This document shows positions 43,031 through 54,900 of a DNA stretch of 64,000 nucleotides, one piece after another; position 1 is the first letter of the stretch, and the number at the start of each line of letters is the position of its first letter. The notes beneath the pieces were generated by a model. It saw only the letters and a list, made by a program, of their open reading frames with translations. It had not been told where the DNA came from and searched no databases. Origin of the DNA: Carposina sasakii. Lineage: Eukaryota; Arthropoda; Insecta; Lepidoptera; Carposinidae. The DNA lies in assembly GCA_014607495.2 (NCBI GenBank), contig CP053159.1, forward strand, positions 14,329,501 to 14,393,500, given 5' to 3'. The translations under genes and the position numbers were made by a program.

Positions 43031-44355
43031 GTGCCACTAGTAACATATCAATAGAATTATTTCGGTTGAAGCTCGGATAACTAATCAGATATGTAGTAGG
43101 TACATTTAGCATATACATAGTCTAGCTCATGCACTGTGGGTGCAAGTGCAGATAACTTTTACAAAAGTGTCCTACTGATAGTGTGATGCAGACGTCTGGA
43201 GGGGCGGCGGGGAGCGCAGGTCTGAAAGGTTCCCTTTGGGAGGTGTTTAGCGCATTGTGTCCCTCCTCCGACACAACGTCACAAAGAGCCGGGTCTATAG
43301 CCGAGACTAAACACCCTCAGACCGCATCGTCCGTCATGCAGTTCTATGAAACTTGCCTGAATGAAAACATAATGACACATTTATAAAACATGTTATATTA
43401 TAACGATAACATCGGTATTATTGAATATAAACTCCATTATCCGTAGCTTCCAGGTTTAGTACAATAAGTATTTTTAACAAGATTTCCTTTACGAAACTTA
43501 AGTTTCACAAAATTATTGGTATCTTCTAAAGAACGTAGCTCAGTGTTATAATTTAGCAAATAGCAGTTTAATGGTTGAGTGAGCCCCGCCCCGTTGTAGT
43601 TACTTGGCGTGGAGCAGCAGATTACAATCACACAATACTACTATAATATATACTACAAGCCTTCTATCAATTTTATAACTTGTCTTCGTTTTCAGAAGAC
43701 ATAAGAGTTGTGTTAGTACTTTTTTTTTACTATTCATTAATAAATTTTGTATTTACAAAAAGCTTTAATAATTTCGCCTATTTGTAAAGACGATCTTTTA
43801 CAATACTCGTAATACCTATTAAGTACATACTAAATAATAAAGAGTCAGAGGTCAAGGGGCAGAGTGGAAGAATCTATAATTGATTTAGATAAAAATACAA
43901 TTTTACTTTTAACTATTTTTGGTGGGAATATTGACGTGCTAACACGATGGATTTAACGTACTTACTTACTTATTTAAAAATGTCCAAATGCAGATGCTCT
44001 ATGATAATGTCTCAGGAAGTCAGGATCATGTATGTACCTAATAAGAAAGTAGATACAAGAATAAACTTTAGCAGTAGTGTGTGCACGCGTATAATAGGAT
44101 TACTTACAATAGAAACGTAACTCGAGATTAACTTCAGCATGATGCCATACATAAGGTACGTGCCATTGTTAGACAGAATAATACAAACGTAATATGTGTA
44201 CCCGCCCCGCTGTGTTGTCTGTCCTGTACCTCGAGTTGGAGAATAATTATAACTACTTACTACTTACCTAGTGTAGGAACTCGGAAGTATAAACCTGTCG
44301 GAAATGTTACGATAGGCACAATACAAAATACAACCCAATTAAATTAATACATATA

Positions 44356-44748
44356 CAGGGTGTAAAAAGAGGATAATGTTTTTTAATACCTCGTATTCTT
44401 TGTAAAGTTACGATCATTTTCTTCTATGGAACCAACCCTGGGAAACGACAAAAAATATTTTAAATTCTGTCATTTTATTGCAAGCAATGTATTTGTTTGA
44501 TGCGCAAAGTACCTACAAAACTAATATTATAACATTTTGACATGGAATCTTTGAAAAAAATGTTGTTAACCGATTTCAGATCGATTTATGTAAAAAAATT
44601 ATAATATTAATGTAACCAGAATGTAACTTTGGACCTCGATATCTTGGAAAGCCGTGGTTTCCCAGGGGTGCTTCGATAGAAAAAAATGATCGTGATGTTA
44701 CAAAGAATACGAGGTATTAAAAGAACAAAGTTGTCTTTTTACACCCAG
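44356..44748. mobile_element. 393-bp fold-back MITE with TA target duplication
   Basis: CAGGGTGTAAAAAGAG at the left and CTGGGTGTAAAAAGAC at the right (reverse complement) are flanked by TA on both sides. Similarity of the two ends continues inward for about 95 bp (shared 'taatacctcgtattctttgt' and 'acgatcattttcttctat'-type blocks). No ORF. It is related to 18407-18775 through the internal 'aaaaatgatcgtgatg' core. Confidence 0.75.
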
Positions 44749-45084
44749 TATGTACGTACTTAAAACAGCTGCGGAAGTGCCAAAATACACGGGCAAGATA
44801 ACTAGGTTATGAATATGATGCATGTAGGCCTTGCTTAGAAAGTGCTAGTTCAGTAGATCCTCTACAAATGCTGCTGTAGATCCTTGTAAAAATAGGCACT
44901 CCTTACCCCGCATGACCTCCCAGCCCTAGAACAGCTTCCTATCGTACACATTACGCTACTTTATCAGGATAAAACACAATACAAATCAGAGAAGACATGT
45001 GTAAGTTGGACGTTAGATCCTCAAGATGGTATGATGACGCTGGGTTTCCTTTTGCAGCGCAGCAGCGGCGGCGGCGGCGCAGCC

Positions 45085-48000
45085 ATGGAGTGCGGCGTGG
45101 CGGGCTACCCCGCGCCCCCCGCGCACCCGCCGCACCCCGCGCTCTCGCCCACCGAGCGCTCGCCTGCCAAGTCCGGCCTACATGTCAACTTTAGCGACAA
45201 GGGCGAGGTATGTGTGGCTAACACTGCCTTCAGAATGTCTTCTACCCTTATATTTCAACTCACTGACCGACAACTCTACCTGCTATTCATGCCACTTTTT
45301 TCTCCCGTGATAAGCTTTACCAACTTTCTGGTGACAGGTCAGGATTACCCGCTATTGTTAAACACTCTTGTCTTGACCGTCAATCATTCGCAAAGAGCAG
45401 AAAAATCCCATGACGGGTTATAATACGAGTACTTAGGTATATAGAGAACTAGCTGTTGCCCGCGACTTCGTCCGCGTCAACAAACAGAATAAAATATTTT
45501 AAAGTACTTCTGCGTAATTTCTTTCATATCATTTCTACGTCATTTTATTCTTTCATACATATTTTTTGGATAACTTGAACCGTTTACGCAGCGCACGCAA
45601 CGGAAGTCTCCAAAGTTGAATAATTTTCCCCGTTTTTTCCACATTTTCCTCTTATTCTTCGTCCCTATTGGTCGCACTGTGATGATATATAGCCTAAAGC
45701 CTTCCTCGATAAATGGACTATCCAACACAAAAATAATTTTTTAATTCAACCCAGTAGTTCCGGAGATTAGCGCGTTCAAACAAACAAACAAACTCTTCAG
45801 CTTTATATATTACTAGTGGACGCCCGCGACTTCGTCCGCGTGGACTGCAGAAAAAACAAAATGTCTAAATTATCCGGGATAAAAAAAAAATCCCGGGATA
45901 TAAAGTAGCCTATGTGTTAATCCAGGGTGTCAGCTAACTCTATACCAAATTTTATTAAAATCGCTCCAGCCGTTTTTACGTGAAAGAGTAACAAACATCC
46001 ATCCATCCATACTTACAAACTTTCGCATTTATAATATATAACTTTCAACCCTTATTTCACCCCTTAGCTGGTCGAAATTTCAAAAATGCTAGAACAAATG
46101 TTTAATGATTTCTTATCAAGTGCTTAAATATAAAGTTTCATGGTTTTATCTTTTAAAATTAAGAAATCCCATACAAACTTTCAACCTCTATTTCAACCCC
46201 TTCATCCCTTTTTTTCGAAATAAAAAGTAGCCTATGTTCTGTCTCAGGGTCTAAAGATTGTCTGTACCAAATTTCATCAAAATCGGTTGCGAGGTTTAAG
46301 CGGGAAAGCGTAACAGACAGACAGACAGACAGACAGAGTTACTTTCGCATTTATAATATTAGTTGGGATTCATGTTTATTAATTGAGAATAACTACGTTT
46401 CAGGTAAAGGAGCGGAGAGAGAAGTTCCTCACGGCCAAATACGGCAGCCACCAGATGGCGCTGATCCGGAAGAGACTCGCCGTGGAAATGTGGCTGTACG
46501 ATGAACTACAGAAATTATACGAAATGCCGGTGAGAATCAATTACTATACATACTACTAAAAACTCCAAACATAAATAGAAGTGTATTTATCTTTTACCTT
46601 ACCTACACAATATAGACACGGTGACAGATCCGTTTATTTCAGTTACTTAGTTGAATGGTTTTATGTATAGGTGAAACTAATGTTAATTAAAACAAATGCC
46701 AAACTTTGGCAATCTGAGTTTCGAAAGAAACCATATAAGGGCTGGAAAATGATGATTAATCAGAACTTGGAGTAGATACATAGGGTAACTGTAATTTGAG
46801 GTGTAAAGTGACATTTGGTAGGGACAAGTTTGAGTTTAGGGGTTTAGGGTCGTTCGGACTAAGAAAAATTATATCTGCGTCATATAAATAAACGGTGAAG
46901 AACTTTCTGTCATATTAGTGGACGCCCGCGACTCCGTCCGCGTGGACTACAGATAAAACAAAATGTCGAAATTATCCGGGATAAAAACATTTTCCCATGA
47001 TAAAAAGTAGCCTATATGTTAAGTGGGACCTGTCACAATATTCAGATTCAGATAATTTATTTGCATAAATATGGGTACATAATAAAGATAACATTAATGA
47101 AAATTTAGTTCCTGCATATTTTGCCGTTGATTGGATATATTCGTGAAAACTGCATCGAAATCGGTTCAGCCGTTTCTGAGATTAGCGTGTACAAACGCAC
47201 AGACAAAAATTACAAAAATAATTGTTTTGGGTACTATTGCGTTAATAAAGGTCTCCTATATGGAAGATATATGAGAAAAAATATTCTCATATATCTTCCA
47301 TGTACAGACAGCGACCCGTTACATTTTTATTATATGTATAGATAAGATGTATAGATGACTGCCGACCGCAGTTGACACAATAACAACTCGTACTACTCAT
47401 GTATCATGTATGTACGTACAAGTATACGTACACTGCCTATAAAAATGTCTGTTGGTTTGTAGAAGGACAGCAGCTCCATGACGACGGAGGTGGAGGTGGA
47501 CATCGACGAGCTCCTCGACATGGACAGCGACGAGCTGCGCCGGACGCATCTCGGGGTGAGTGCGGTGTGGGGTAGCTTCTTTGTGTGCGGGGCAACTTTT
47601 GTGCACTGTGCGGGGTAACTTCTGTGTGTGCGGGGTAACTTGTGTGTACTGTGCGGGGTAATTTGTGTGCACTGTGCGGGGTAACTTCTGTGCACTTTGC
47701 AGGATAACTTCTGTGCACTATGCGGGGTAACTTGTGTGCACTTTCGGGGTAACTTCTGTGCACTGTGCGGGGTACCTTCTGTGTACTGTGCGGAGTAACT
47801 TGTGTGCACTGTGCGGGGTAACTTGTGTGCACTGTGCGGGGTAACTTCTGTGCACTATGCGAGTGTACTATCCATCGGGAATATCTGCGCACCTAGCTGC
47901 CTGGTTCGCAGGTAATTCTGTAAATTAGGTACTGTGCATTCTACATATGGGGTAACTGGTGAGCACTGGAAACACACTATGTTTGTTTAACAGAATTTTA

Positions 48001-48351
48001 AACTAAACTTTAACTAGATAGAATACTCGTAGTTACCTACTTATTTTTAAACTAATTTGGTAATTCGACTATTTCAGAAGCTGCTATCGGAAGCTAAAAA
48101 ACCCCAAAAAGATGTACATGTAAGTTTTATTCTTAACCACTTTTCCTACCCTACCTTAATTACTACCCTAATAAATATACTCATTATCTAATTGCCGCTG
48201 CCCGCTTGGATATCTCGTTAATAGAAATACTTACCTAGGTATATTCTTTAACTACAACTGCGTTTCTATAATGTACTTAAATATCTAATCAGAACGTTTT
48301 TCTTTACAGAAATTCATCAACGAATTGTTAGAAAAAGCGAAGACTCTATAA
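45085..48351 (+). CDS. PPP1R14-family protein phosphatase 1 inhibitor, five coding exons
   Basis: Exons: 45085-45207 (exon begins at 45058), 46404-46529, 47463-47555, 48078-48119, 48310-48351. The sum is 426 nt (141 aa), and all junctions are phase 0 with AG/GT. Residues 1-41 are a Pro-rich N-terminus. Residues 49-54 (FLTAKY) hold Thr51, which aligns with the phosphorylated inhibitory Thr of CPI-17/PHI-1 (TVKY). The helix bundle follows: IRKRLAVEMWLYDELQKLYE, then VDIDELLDMDSDELRR, then KFINELLEKAKTL. PPP1R14 proteins block PP1 and myosin phosphatase when phosphorylated on this Thr. The length matches PHI-1/KEPI (about 145-165 aa). Introns 1 to 3 are filled with Helitron-like copies and a minisatellite. 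An upstream alternative first exon is possible (37496-37598). Confidence 0.88.
45449..45812 (-). mobile_element. Helitron-like element in PPP1R14-like intron 1
   Basis: On the minus strand the 3' end is ...GGCAACAGCTAG next to T, preceded by a GACGAAGTCGCGG hairpin. The other end is degenerate (aactcttcagctttatata). It directly abuts the next copy. Confidence 0.6.
45813..46041 (-). mobile_element. Second Helitron-like element, abutting the first
   Basis: It begins (minus-strand 3' end) at ctag 45813 in 'ctagtggacgcccgcgactt' and ends near 'tttcgcatttataatata'. It is the same family as 21295 and 46916. A third diverged copy with a GACA microsatellite follows at about 46200-46362. Confidence 0.6.
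46200..46362 (-). mobile_element. Diverged Helitron-like fragment with (GACA)n
   Basis: Contains 'aaaaagtagcctatgttctg', 'aaatttcatcaaaatcggtt' and an (acag)n tract at about 46313-46336, and ends 'tttcgcatttataatattag'. Truncated at the other side. Confidence 0.5.
46916..47342 (-). mobile_element. Helitron-like element with nested retroposon
   Basis: Minus-strand 5' TC corresponds to 47341-47342 (tatatgtataga), and the 3' part is the 'tggacgcccgcgactccgtc' end at 46919. The uninterrupted copy is represented by 60392-60692. Here about 100 bp of foreign sequence interrupts it at 47039-47138. Confidence 0.65.
47039..47138 (-). mobile_element. 5'-truncated non-LTR fragment nested in the Helitron-like copy
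   Basis: The insert starts 'ttcagattcagataatttat' and contains 'gcataaatatgggtaca'. The reverse complement of that stretch recurs at about 52637-52680, ending in a (gaatct)n-like tail. The host sequence resumes at 'tatattcgtgaaaactgc'. Confidence 0.6.
47556..47868 (+). repeat. 23-bp minisatellite in PPP1R14-like intron 3
   Basis: About 13 imperfect units (consensus gtgtgcactgtgcggggtaactt) start directly at the exon 3 donor. Because 23 is not a multiple of 3 and the unit lacks stops on the minus strand, long minus-strand ORFs arise (up to 151 codons). These are artefacts. Confidence 0.9.
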
Positions 48352-49650
48352 GATAGTGGACAGAACCAAATCTCATGATGTGACGTCTCCGCGCGTTGTG
48401 ATATTACGGCCGGCAGCCGGCGCCGGGGGCGAGCGCTTACTGTTGTATGTTCTCTGCTAAGTGTGGGTGTTCTCATCAACGATCTTATTCACTGTGTGTT
48501 TCAGTTATTCCCAGTTAACTAGGAAGAGTAGGTACTCCGAACATATCACAATGCCGACCCCGAGTTGTTTTATTATATAACCAACCTCAAATATCTGCCA
48601 ATAATTACTTTTCAAGTTTATCCATTCAATGAAAAACACACTTAAATTATCATTATCTGGTTGATATCATAGATTGCCGAGTGATTTATGGTACGAACAT
48701 GTTAAAAGGGATACGTAAAACTTTTGTTGATATTGTGAAGTCGGTATTGAAATTACATAGGTAGGTAAGTAAGTATTTAATGTAATGATTTGTAATGTAA
48801 CATGTAGCAAGTTGCGACCGCACCACATACACTACTGACTCTGCTCATAGTAGGTAATTCATTATACCATTAAACTCAGTATTTGCGTAGAACGATACAG
48901 ACTACGTTTAGGCGACATTGTTGTTAATTTAACTAAACGGTTGGGCGAGTTGATAACTAAGGAAATGTAACGTGGTGCAGTCGCATCGTACGCTATAACT
49001 CGCGCTCAACGAGTTGACGTACGTATTACGAGTATAAGTAGTTCAATAAGAGATAAACACAATGTCGTCTGTCGCTATTGTCGTGCCAATTTCGATCAAT
49101 ACCTAATATATTTGCTGTTAGTGTTAGGGGTAATGTCAGTGTTTGCATTTCGTAATCTGTAAAACCGAAGCTTAACGCCAGAGTCATCGAAAATAAAACG
49201 AGGTAGGGCTATCATTGAGACGTGTACGAGTTTAACAATTAATATTCGAAGTGAAATCGCGAGCTATTAGTAGATTAATAATTATTAGACCTAACTTTAC
49301 CATAATGTAGTAATTAAGTGGATGTTTTTAATACTTTGTCCAGGTTTATACGCATGTTAGATACGGCCTTATAATTTTATACGGACATCATAAATAGTTC
49401 AATTACAATACATACATAGGTACGGTAGTTTAGTTCCGCATAAAATTATAAAGCCAGATAAGTTGACGTGGTCCTACTAGCCGAGCGTGGTGTACGCGCA
49501 GGGAGCAGGGCCAGCGCGCGCCGTGACGTCACCGACACGAGGTGACGTCACGTGTGTGATAGACGACATTGAGTTCGCCGCCTAGTCTCGATCTACATCA
49601 CCGTTTGCTGATTAGGGGACTTTTGTAATAAACCTGTTTAATAGTATAAC
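48352..49650 (+). other. 3'UTR of the PPP1R14-like gene
   Basis: No other gene. An AATAAA (in ttgtaataaacctg, about 49628) could end the transcript. Two TGACGTCA sites lie at 49524-49531 and 49543-49550 in a GC-rich patch. Confidence 0.45.
49524..49550. promoter_or_regulatory. Two perfect CRE motifs, 19 bp apart
   Basis: TGACGTCA occurs at 49524-49531 and 49543-49550, both palindromic, in a CpG-rich patch (49485-49560). They would suit CREB/ATF binding and could mark a promoter or enhancer. Function is inferred. Confidence 0.4.
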
Positions 49651-49726
49651 TCTATATTTTATTTCTCTACCCTTGTCAAATACCAGAAAGTAAGATTTTA
49701 TAACAATAATGATTACTGAGTACATA

Positions 49727-50638
49727 CAGTCAAACCTGGGTAAGTGAGAACTGGATAAGTGAGAAAACTCCATAAGTGAGAGTAATAGCCAGGACCCGTC
49801 ATTTTAAGCTCCCAAAACCTCTATTAGCGAGAAACAGAAACCTCTGTAAGAGAGAGTCGTTTTTCCCTCATGGACCTCCGTAAGTGAGACTGCTACTTAT
49901 CTATACCTCTATAAGCGAGAGATGAGCTTTATTTATTATTTAGGAGGAACTATTGCTACAAAAAATACATACATAGGTTCATACAATAACAAATGACAAA
50001 ACAAATTACAAATTTAACATCTGCTATTTTATGACTCATTCTTAACTTTCGTGGAACTTTCTACCATTGTTTTTTTATTGTTTTCTCGTCAATATTGTAC
50101 CTGTTCAATATTAGGCGAACAAAGAAAAGAATTAGATTGCTTTTTTTTTGAAATTTATTACATGAAGTGGTGCTAATTCGTTACAGACATTATGATGAAA
50201 TATCAGAAAGAAATAAAAAAGAAAAACAGAAACCCAAACGAAATTGACAGATTTTTTAAAGTGTAAACACATAAGTTCTAAATAAAATAAATTTACATTA
50301 GTGCATGAATTTTTGTTTTGTTTTCGTAAGCATCTTGATACCTACCCTTATAAAGTACTTTGATGTCGAAATCTAATGTACATAACATATACATATTATT
50401 AAAAATATATATGTATACACGTACATAATATATGTTGTGCATATTATGCACATAATTTTATCATATTACATATTTACTACAATCGTACTTACTGTAACTT
50501 GTTATTGCTGCGTACCTCTATAAGAGAGAAACGCTACCCATGTACCTGCATTAGCGAGAAACTCGGGTTAGTGAGAAACCTCTATAAGCGAGAATGAGAT
50601 TGTGCTCCCTTGAACTCTCGCTTATCCAGGTTTGACTG
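49727..50638. mobile_element. Pogo-like non-autonomous element, 912 bp
   Basis: The ends CAGTCAAACCTGGGTAAGTG and CAGTCAAACCTGGATAAGCG (reverse complement of the right end) are flanked by TA at 49725-49726 and 50639-50640. Many subterminal repeats of 'acctctataagygagaa' lie at both ends. No transposase ORF. The CAG...TA signature suggests pogo/Tigger within the Tc1/mariner superfamily. Confidence 0.8.
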
Positions 50639-50679
50639 TACATTATAAGTATTTTCAACACAGACCTTTATATATTTAT

Positions 50680-51300
50680 TTTTATTTATTTATTTATTGT
50701 AAAATTGTATGTAAGTACAGTGGTCTTATAGCTGTATACAGAATCAATATAATTTTACTCATCGAGTGTAACAATATACATACCAATACAATTAAAATAG
50801 ATTCAATTTAAAATTAATTAAATAAATGAAATTAAAATCAATAATCCACATTACCATCACCAATAAAATAACTATAATAATCAATTTAAAAATTCCTAAG
50901 CTAACACTGAATAATTAAATATTAAAATTACATTATACCAAACTATGTCAAATAAAACTAAAATAATTGCATCAGCTACACACATAAAAATTTAGGTATG
51001 CACCTTGCTGTCATCATAATACTCTTCTAAACAGTATGGCGATATTTGCATCAGATACCTACTTATTGGCCTATTCCACTCTAATCCACTGGGCAAATTG
51101 AGCTCCTTATTAAATTTTTGTCCTACAAGAGCTTAGTTTTGTAAAACGAACAAGTACACAAGTAATTACCTAAACAACTTAGATGAAGGAATACATAATT
51201 ACATTGTTACTATTAAGACTGGCTTTGTAGAAGAATTCTTTTTAAAATATAAGCTTGTCACATTATACCAAACTAAACCTAAAGAAAATTATCTCTTATT
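50680..51300 (-). repeat. LINE 3'-end-like repeat fragment and AT-rich flank
   Basis: The block 'acagtggtcttatagctgta' followed by 'tacagaatcaat' (about 50717-50750) also occurs at 486-518. A TTTA-repeat tract (about 50675-50700) precedes it, consistent with a minus-oriented tail. The rest is AT-rich without genes. Confidence 0.45.
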
Positions 51301-51479
51301 ATACTATGTACCATAAGATATGGATAAGTAGACAAAGAAATGTCGCAAGAATTTGAACAGAAAAGGTGGAGAAAAACTGTATGTTTGATAATTACGAACT
51401 ACGAGAGACGAAATCCTCGAAACTTACGTGGGTCCTGAGAAACTTAATGCACGTAGTAACTATCACACCACTCACCTTC

Positions 51480-51625
51480 GTCATCCGGTGCTGGCTACAG
51501 CTGCTTCCAGGGCCCTGGTTTCGAGATAATCGTCTTCCCAGAAACGGCATTAAGGGTTGTGGAATTCAATCTTCTGCATGTACAGGATGCACGGCACAGG
51601 CAAGGTCGCAGTCGCAAGTATAGTG
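51480..51625 (-). repeat. Probable dispersed repeat fragment
   Basis: The block around 'tcgagataatcgtcttccca' and 'gaaacggcattaaggg' looks like a common lepidopteran repeat. The ORFs through it (51366-51623 and 51557-51802) have no recognised domain. Low certainty. Confidence 0.3.
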
Positions 51626-51942
51626 GCGTGGACTGAGGGAGGTAGTTATAATATTACTACACCGCCAGCATGCGAATACCCACATAAATATCCGGAAAGA
51701 GTACTGTACATTGGTGATATTACCCAACAGACCCAGAATTTAAATAAAAACCTAACAATTACAGTCAGTGCAGATATAGCTCACCTTTTCCCTTTGCAAT
51801 AACTGAACTGTAACTAGAACATATAATAACAAACAAGAATGTTAATAAATCATTTATTGTACATAATATTACTTAATATTAATTTATAAAAGTTTAAAGC
51901 CTATGTTCATGTCAATATGTATGGAATAGAAGGGAATGTGTC

Positions 51943-54900
51943 TCAGCCCTGCATGATGAGGTGCACAAAGTTCTCGTAGTTGACGTTCCCCTGCGAATCC
52001 TCCTGACCTTGAAGCAACTGCTCCACCTGGGGGGGGGGGGGGAATAATATTAATACTACTACGCAATTAAACCTTAATCTACAAAATAAAGAAAAGTTTT
52101 AGAGGTTACACTTAACATACGTTATGTATACTGGCCATTGGATATGTTAGCCTATTTGAAGTCCCCTACTATACCAGCAGCGTTAAGACAATTTGTCTTT
52201 CAAAATAAACCATACTGCAACTATTCCAACATAACGGGTAAGATTGTAGATAATTATAGAAAAGCTAATTAATGACATTAATATATTTAAAAATAAACTT
52301 TACAAGCTTTTGGTTGGTGGCGCCTACTATTCGATTGAGGAATTTTTGAATGCTAAATTGGCAAAAAGTATATAATTGTAAAATTGTTGACATTTATTTT
52401 TATTATTACTATTTTATTATTAATGTGACATTTGTTACTACTAGAATTTAAAAAAAAACCTATTTGCTAGAGTATCTGTATTGTATGTGATGCTAGCTAG
52501 ACTTATAACATTAACCAATTAATAACTTTTAGCTTTATCTATTAAACTTTATCTTTGTGTAACTAACATAACTAAAATTTGCATGCCAATGACTGGCAAA
52601 TATGCAGGAGCAAATTTTTCTATTACACTATCACCATTATGTACCCATATTTATGCAAATAAATGATCTGAATCTGAATCTAACAATCTGCTTTGAATAA
52701 AGGGAACCATGCATTTCTGTAACTTATTTAGCTAATGTCAGGACATGTAGGGTTAGAGGTGACAGTGTGTTTCATGTAATACCATAAAAGCTATCTAAAT
52801 ATTATTTCTAGGGGTGATGACGGGGGGGGCGGGGGGCGGGGTGGTCCTCACCTCGTCGTCACTCAGTTTCTCCCCGAGGGTGGCGAGCAGGTGCCTCAGC
52901 TCGGCGGACGAGATGAACCCGTTCCCGTCCTTGTCGAAGTGACGCAGACCTTCGATGAAGTCGTTTGCCGTGTCCCCGCTGCGAGCCTTGGAGATCGCCT
53001 GCAAACATATACTATGTGTACCTCATGCTTGTTATCTATTGGATTAGCAGTCATTGTGATAAGAAAATTTAAGAAATAAATTTAGTTATTTAAAGACTAA
53101 ACAACTTTCCTAAATAAAATTGTACATACCTACTAAGTTTTAAATATGATTTGTGAAATGCTTATTATGTTAAAATAGATCCTCCTCACGTCGTTTTCCT
53201 CATTACTGAGGGTCGTGACTCCCGCGCTGATCCCATCTTAAAATAGATAAGGATATACCAAATACCTAAACTAATTACATACAATGTAGTCAAATAGATA
53301 ACATTCTATTTTTGACTATTTGAATTCACATGAATGAAAAAAGTTGTGAGCAGTCACTAGCACCTTTTAGTCGTCTTTTTTTTTCAAACATTTTACATGT
53401 ACAGTAGAAACTCGATTATCCGGCCCTAAGTTATCCGGATTCGCGATTATCCGGACTATCAACCGCAACCAATTTATTATTAGATATTTTTTATTATATG
53501 TACCTACAAGTTCATTCTATATGTACCATTCTCCGATAGCACCTGCATGAAACTATTATATTACGCATACATCCGAAGTGTACTTGAATACTGTAGCTGT
53601 ATATGGAACCCGCAGTACATTAACTATAAACATGACATAGAACGCATACAAACAAAATTTCTGAGACACCTAAATTTTCGCACGTGTCATAGGCACGTGG
53701 ACTATGGGGAGTAATGCAGCTACCATAAGATTATATCCTTGGAAGGCAGAAGAATTATCTTGGATATGCTTTTCCTGCATTCTGTTTGCAGTGATGCTAT
53801 TGATAGTCCCAAACTTACATCTTTGTTCCTAAGACTGCGTACCCCTAGTACCCGTACAGGGCATACTCGGCTTTTCTACCTTCCCCTAACCTGTACAAAC
53901 TATGCACGAAACTCCATTGTCTGTCGTATACAGAGCTGCTATAATAAAAACCTCGCTAGCCTGGACCTATTTTCTATCACTAAAAGATGTTTCAGGTCAG
54001 ACTTGATAAAATTATTAATAATAATCAATCAATCACACAGACACACACACACACACATACACCCTTACACGACAATTACAAATCACAGCGCAGGAGAGCT
54101 AAAAAAACCGAGTTACTTTCTAAGGTTTATTAAGATTAACTTCAAAGATATAAAAATTACAATTAACTTAGGAATAACTTAAGTAATGGCTTCGACCGAT
54201 GTTAGGTACAGAGTGCCGTGGGTGTCTCCGGTTGCATCCTGGCTATCGCCAATAGAGGTTACACGTGTAGCTGGCATCAGCAGTTTACCCAATTCTAGGG
54301 AAATGTAATGTATTGGAGTAATGCGCGGTGTCAGCGGTCTCCTTGATGGGTCGGAACATAACACGACTGTAATTTTACTAACACACTAACAACTTTAAGT
54401 ACCTAATACGTATCATTATTTAAGTAATCTAAAAATATTTTTGCTCCTCTATATTATTATTATTATATAAAATGAAAATCCATAAATGGCAGTATGCTAT
54501 GATGATAGAATGCTAAACTCTGTACTATTCTAAGTGCTATGGATTTTGGTAAATAAAATAAATAAATAAAGTTTATTTATGTAAGCATGGACGTGTCGGA
54601 ACTGGCATATTTCGCCCGCTCCCCTTGGGATCGCTGTCCCACGCGTTTTGTTATTATTTTAGTTACTTTGTAATAAAATTGCGACTCCGCAGGCTGAAGC
54701 AAAACCAAAGCAGAAGCAACGCGATAGCAAAAATTGTACAATATTCGCGTTGAAATATGTCAAGTTCCATTGAAAATTATTTTACGTAATACGAATTTAA
54801 CAAGCAATCAGCGAATTTTGTACAATTATCGCTATCGCATTGCTTTTGCTAACCACTCTGCCGGCCGCTCTGACGTGCGTCTGAATTGTCGGTTTTTACA

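Larger units (their letters stand above)
37118..45057. other. Large non-coding region between two genes
   Basis: Contains the candidate exon at 37496, an 11-bp minisatellite (37980-38083), a palindrome (38608-38672), a GC-rich patch (39425-39660) that may be a first exon or promoter on either strand, a retroposon fragment (41636-41880), a repeat with tetranucleotide tail (42955-43030) and a MITE (44356-44748). The rest is AT-rich without supported genes. Confidence 0.4.

Noticed and set aside
43183..43386. 67-codon ORF with a nearby inverted pair (ggtgtttag / ctaaacacc)
   Set aside because: Short and with no recognised domain. The inverted pair is too small to call a structured RNA.
47393..47892. 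Minus-strand ORFs of 151 and 138 codons with repeated peptides
   Set aside because: They are created by the 23-bp minisatellite, which lacks minus-strand stops. They lie in an intron and have no non-repeat coding support.
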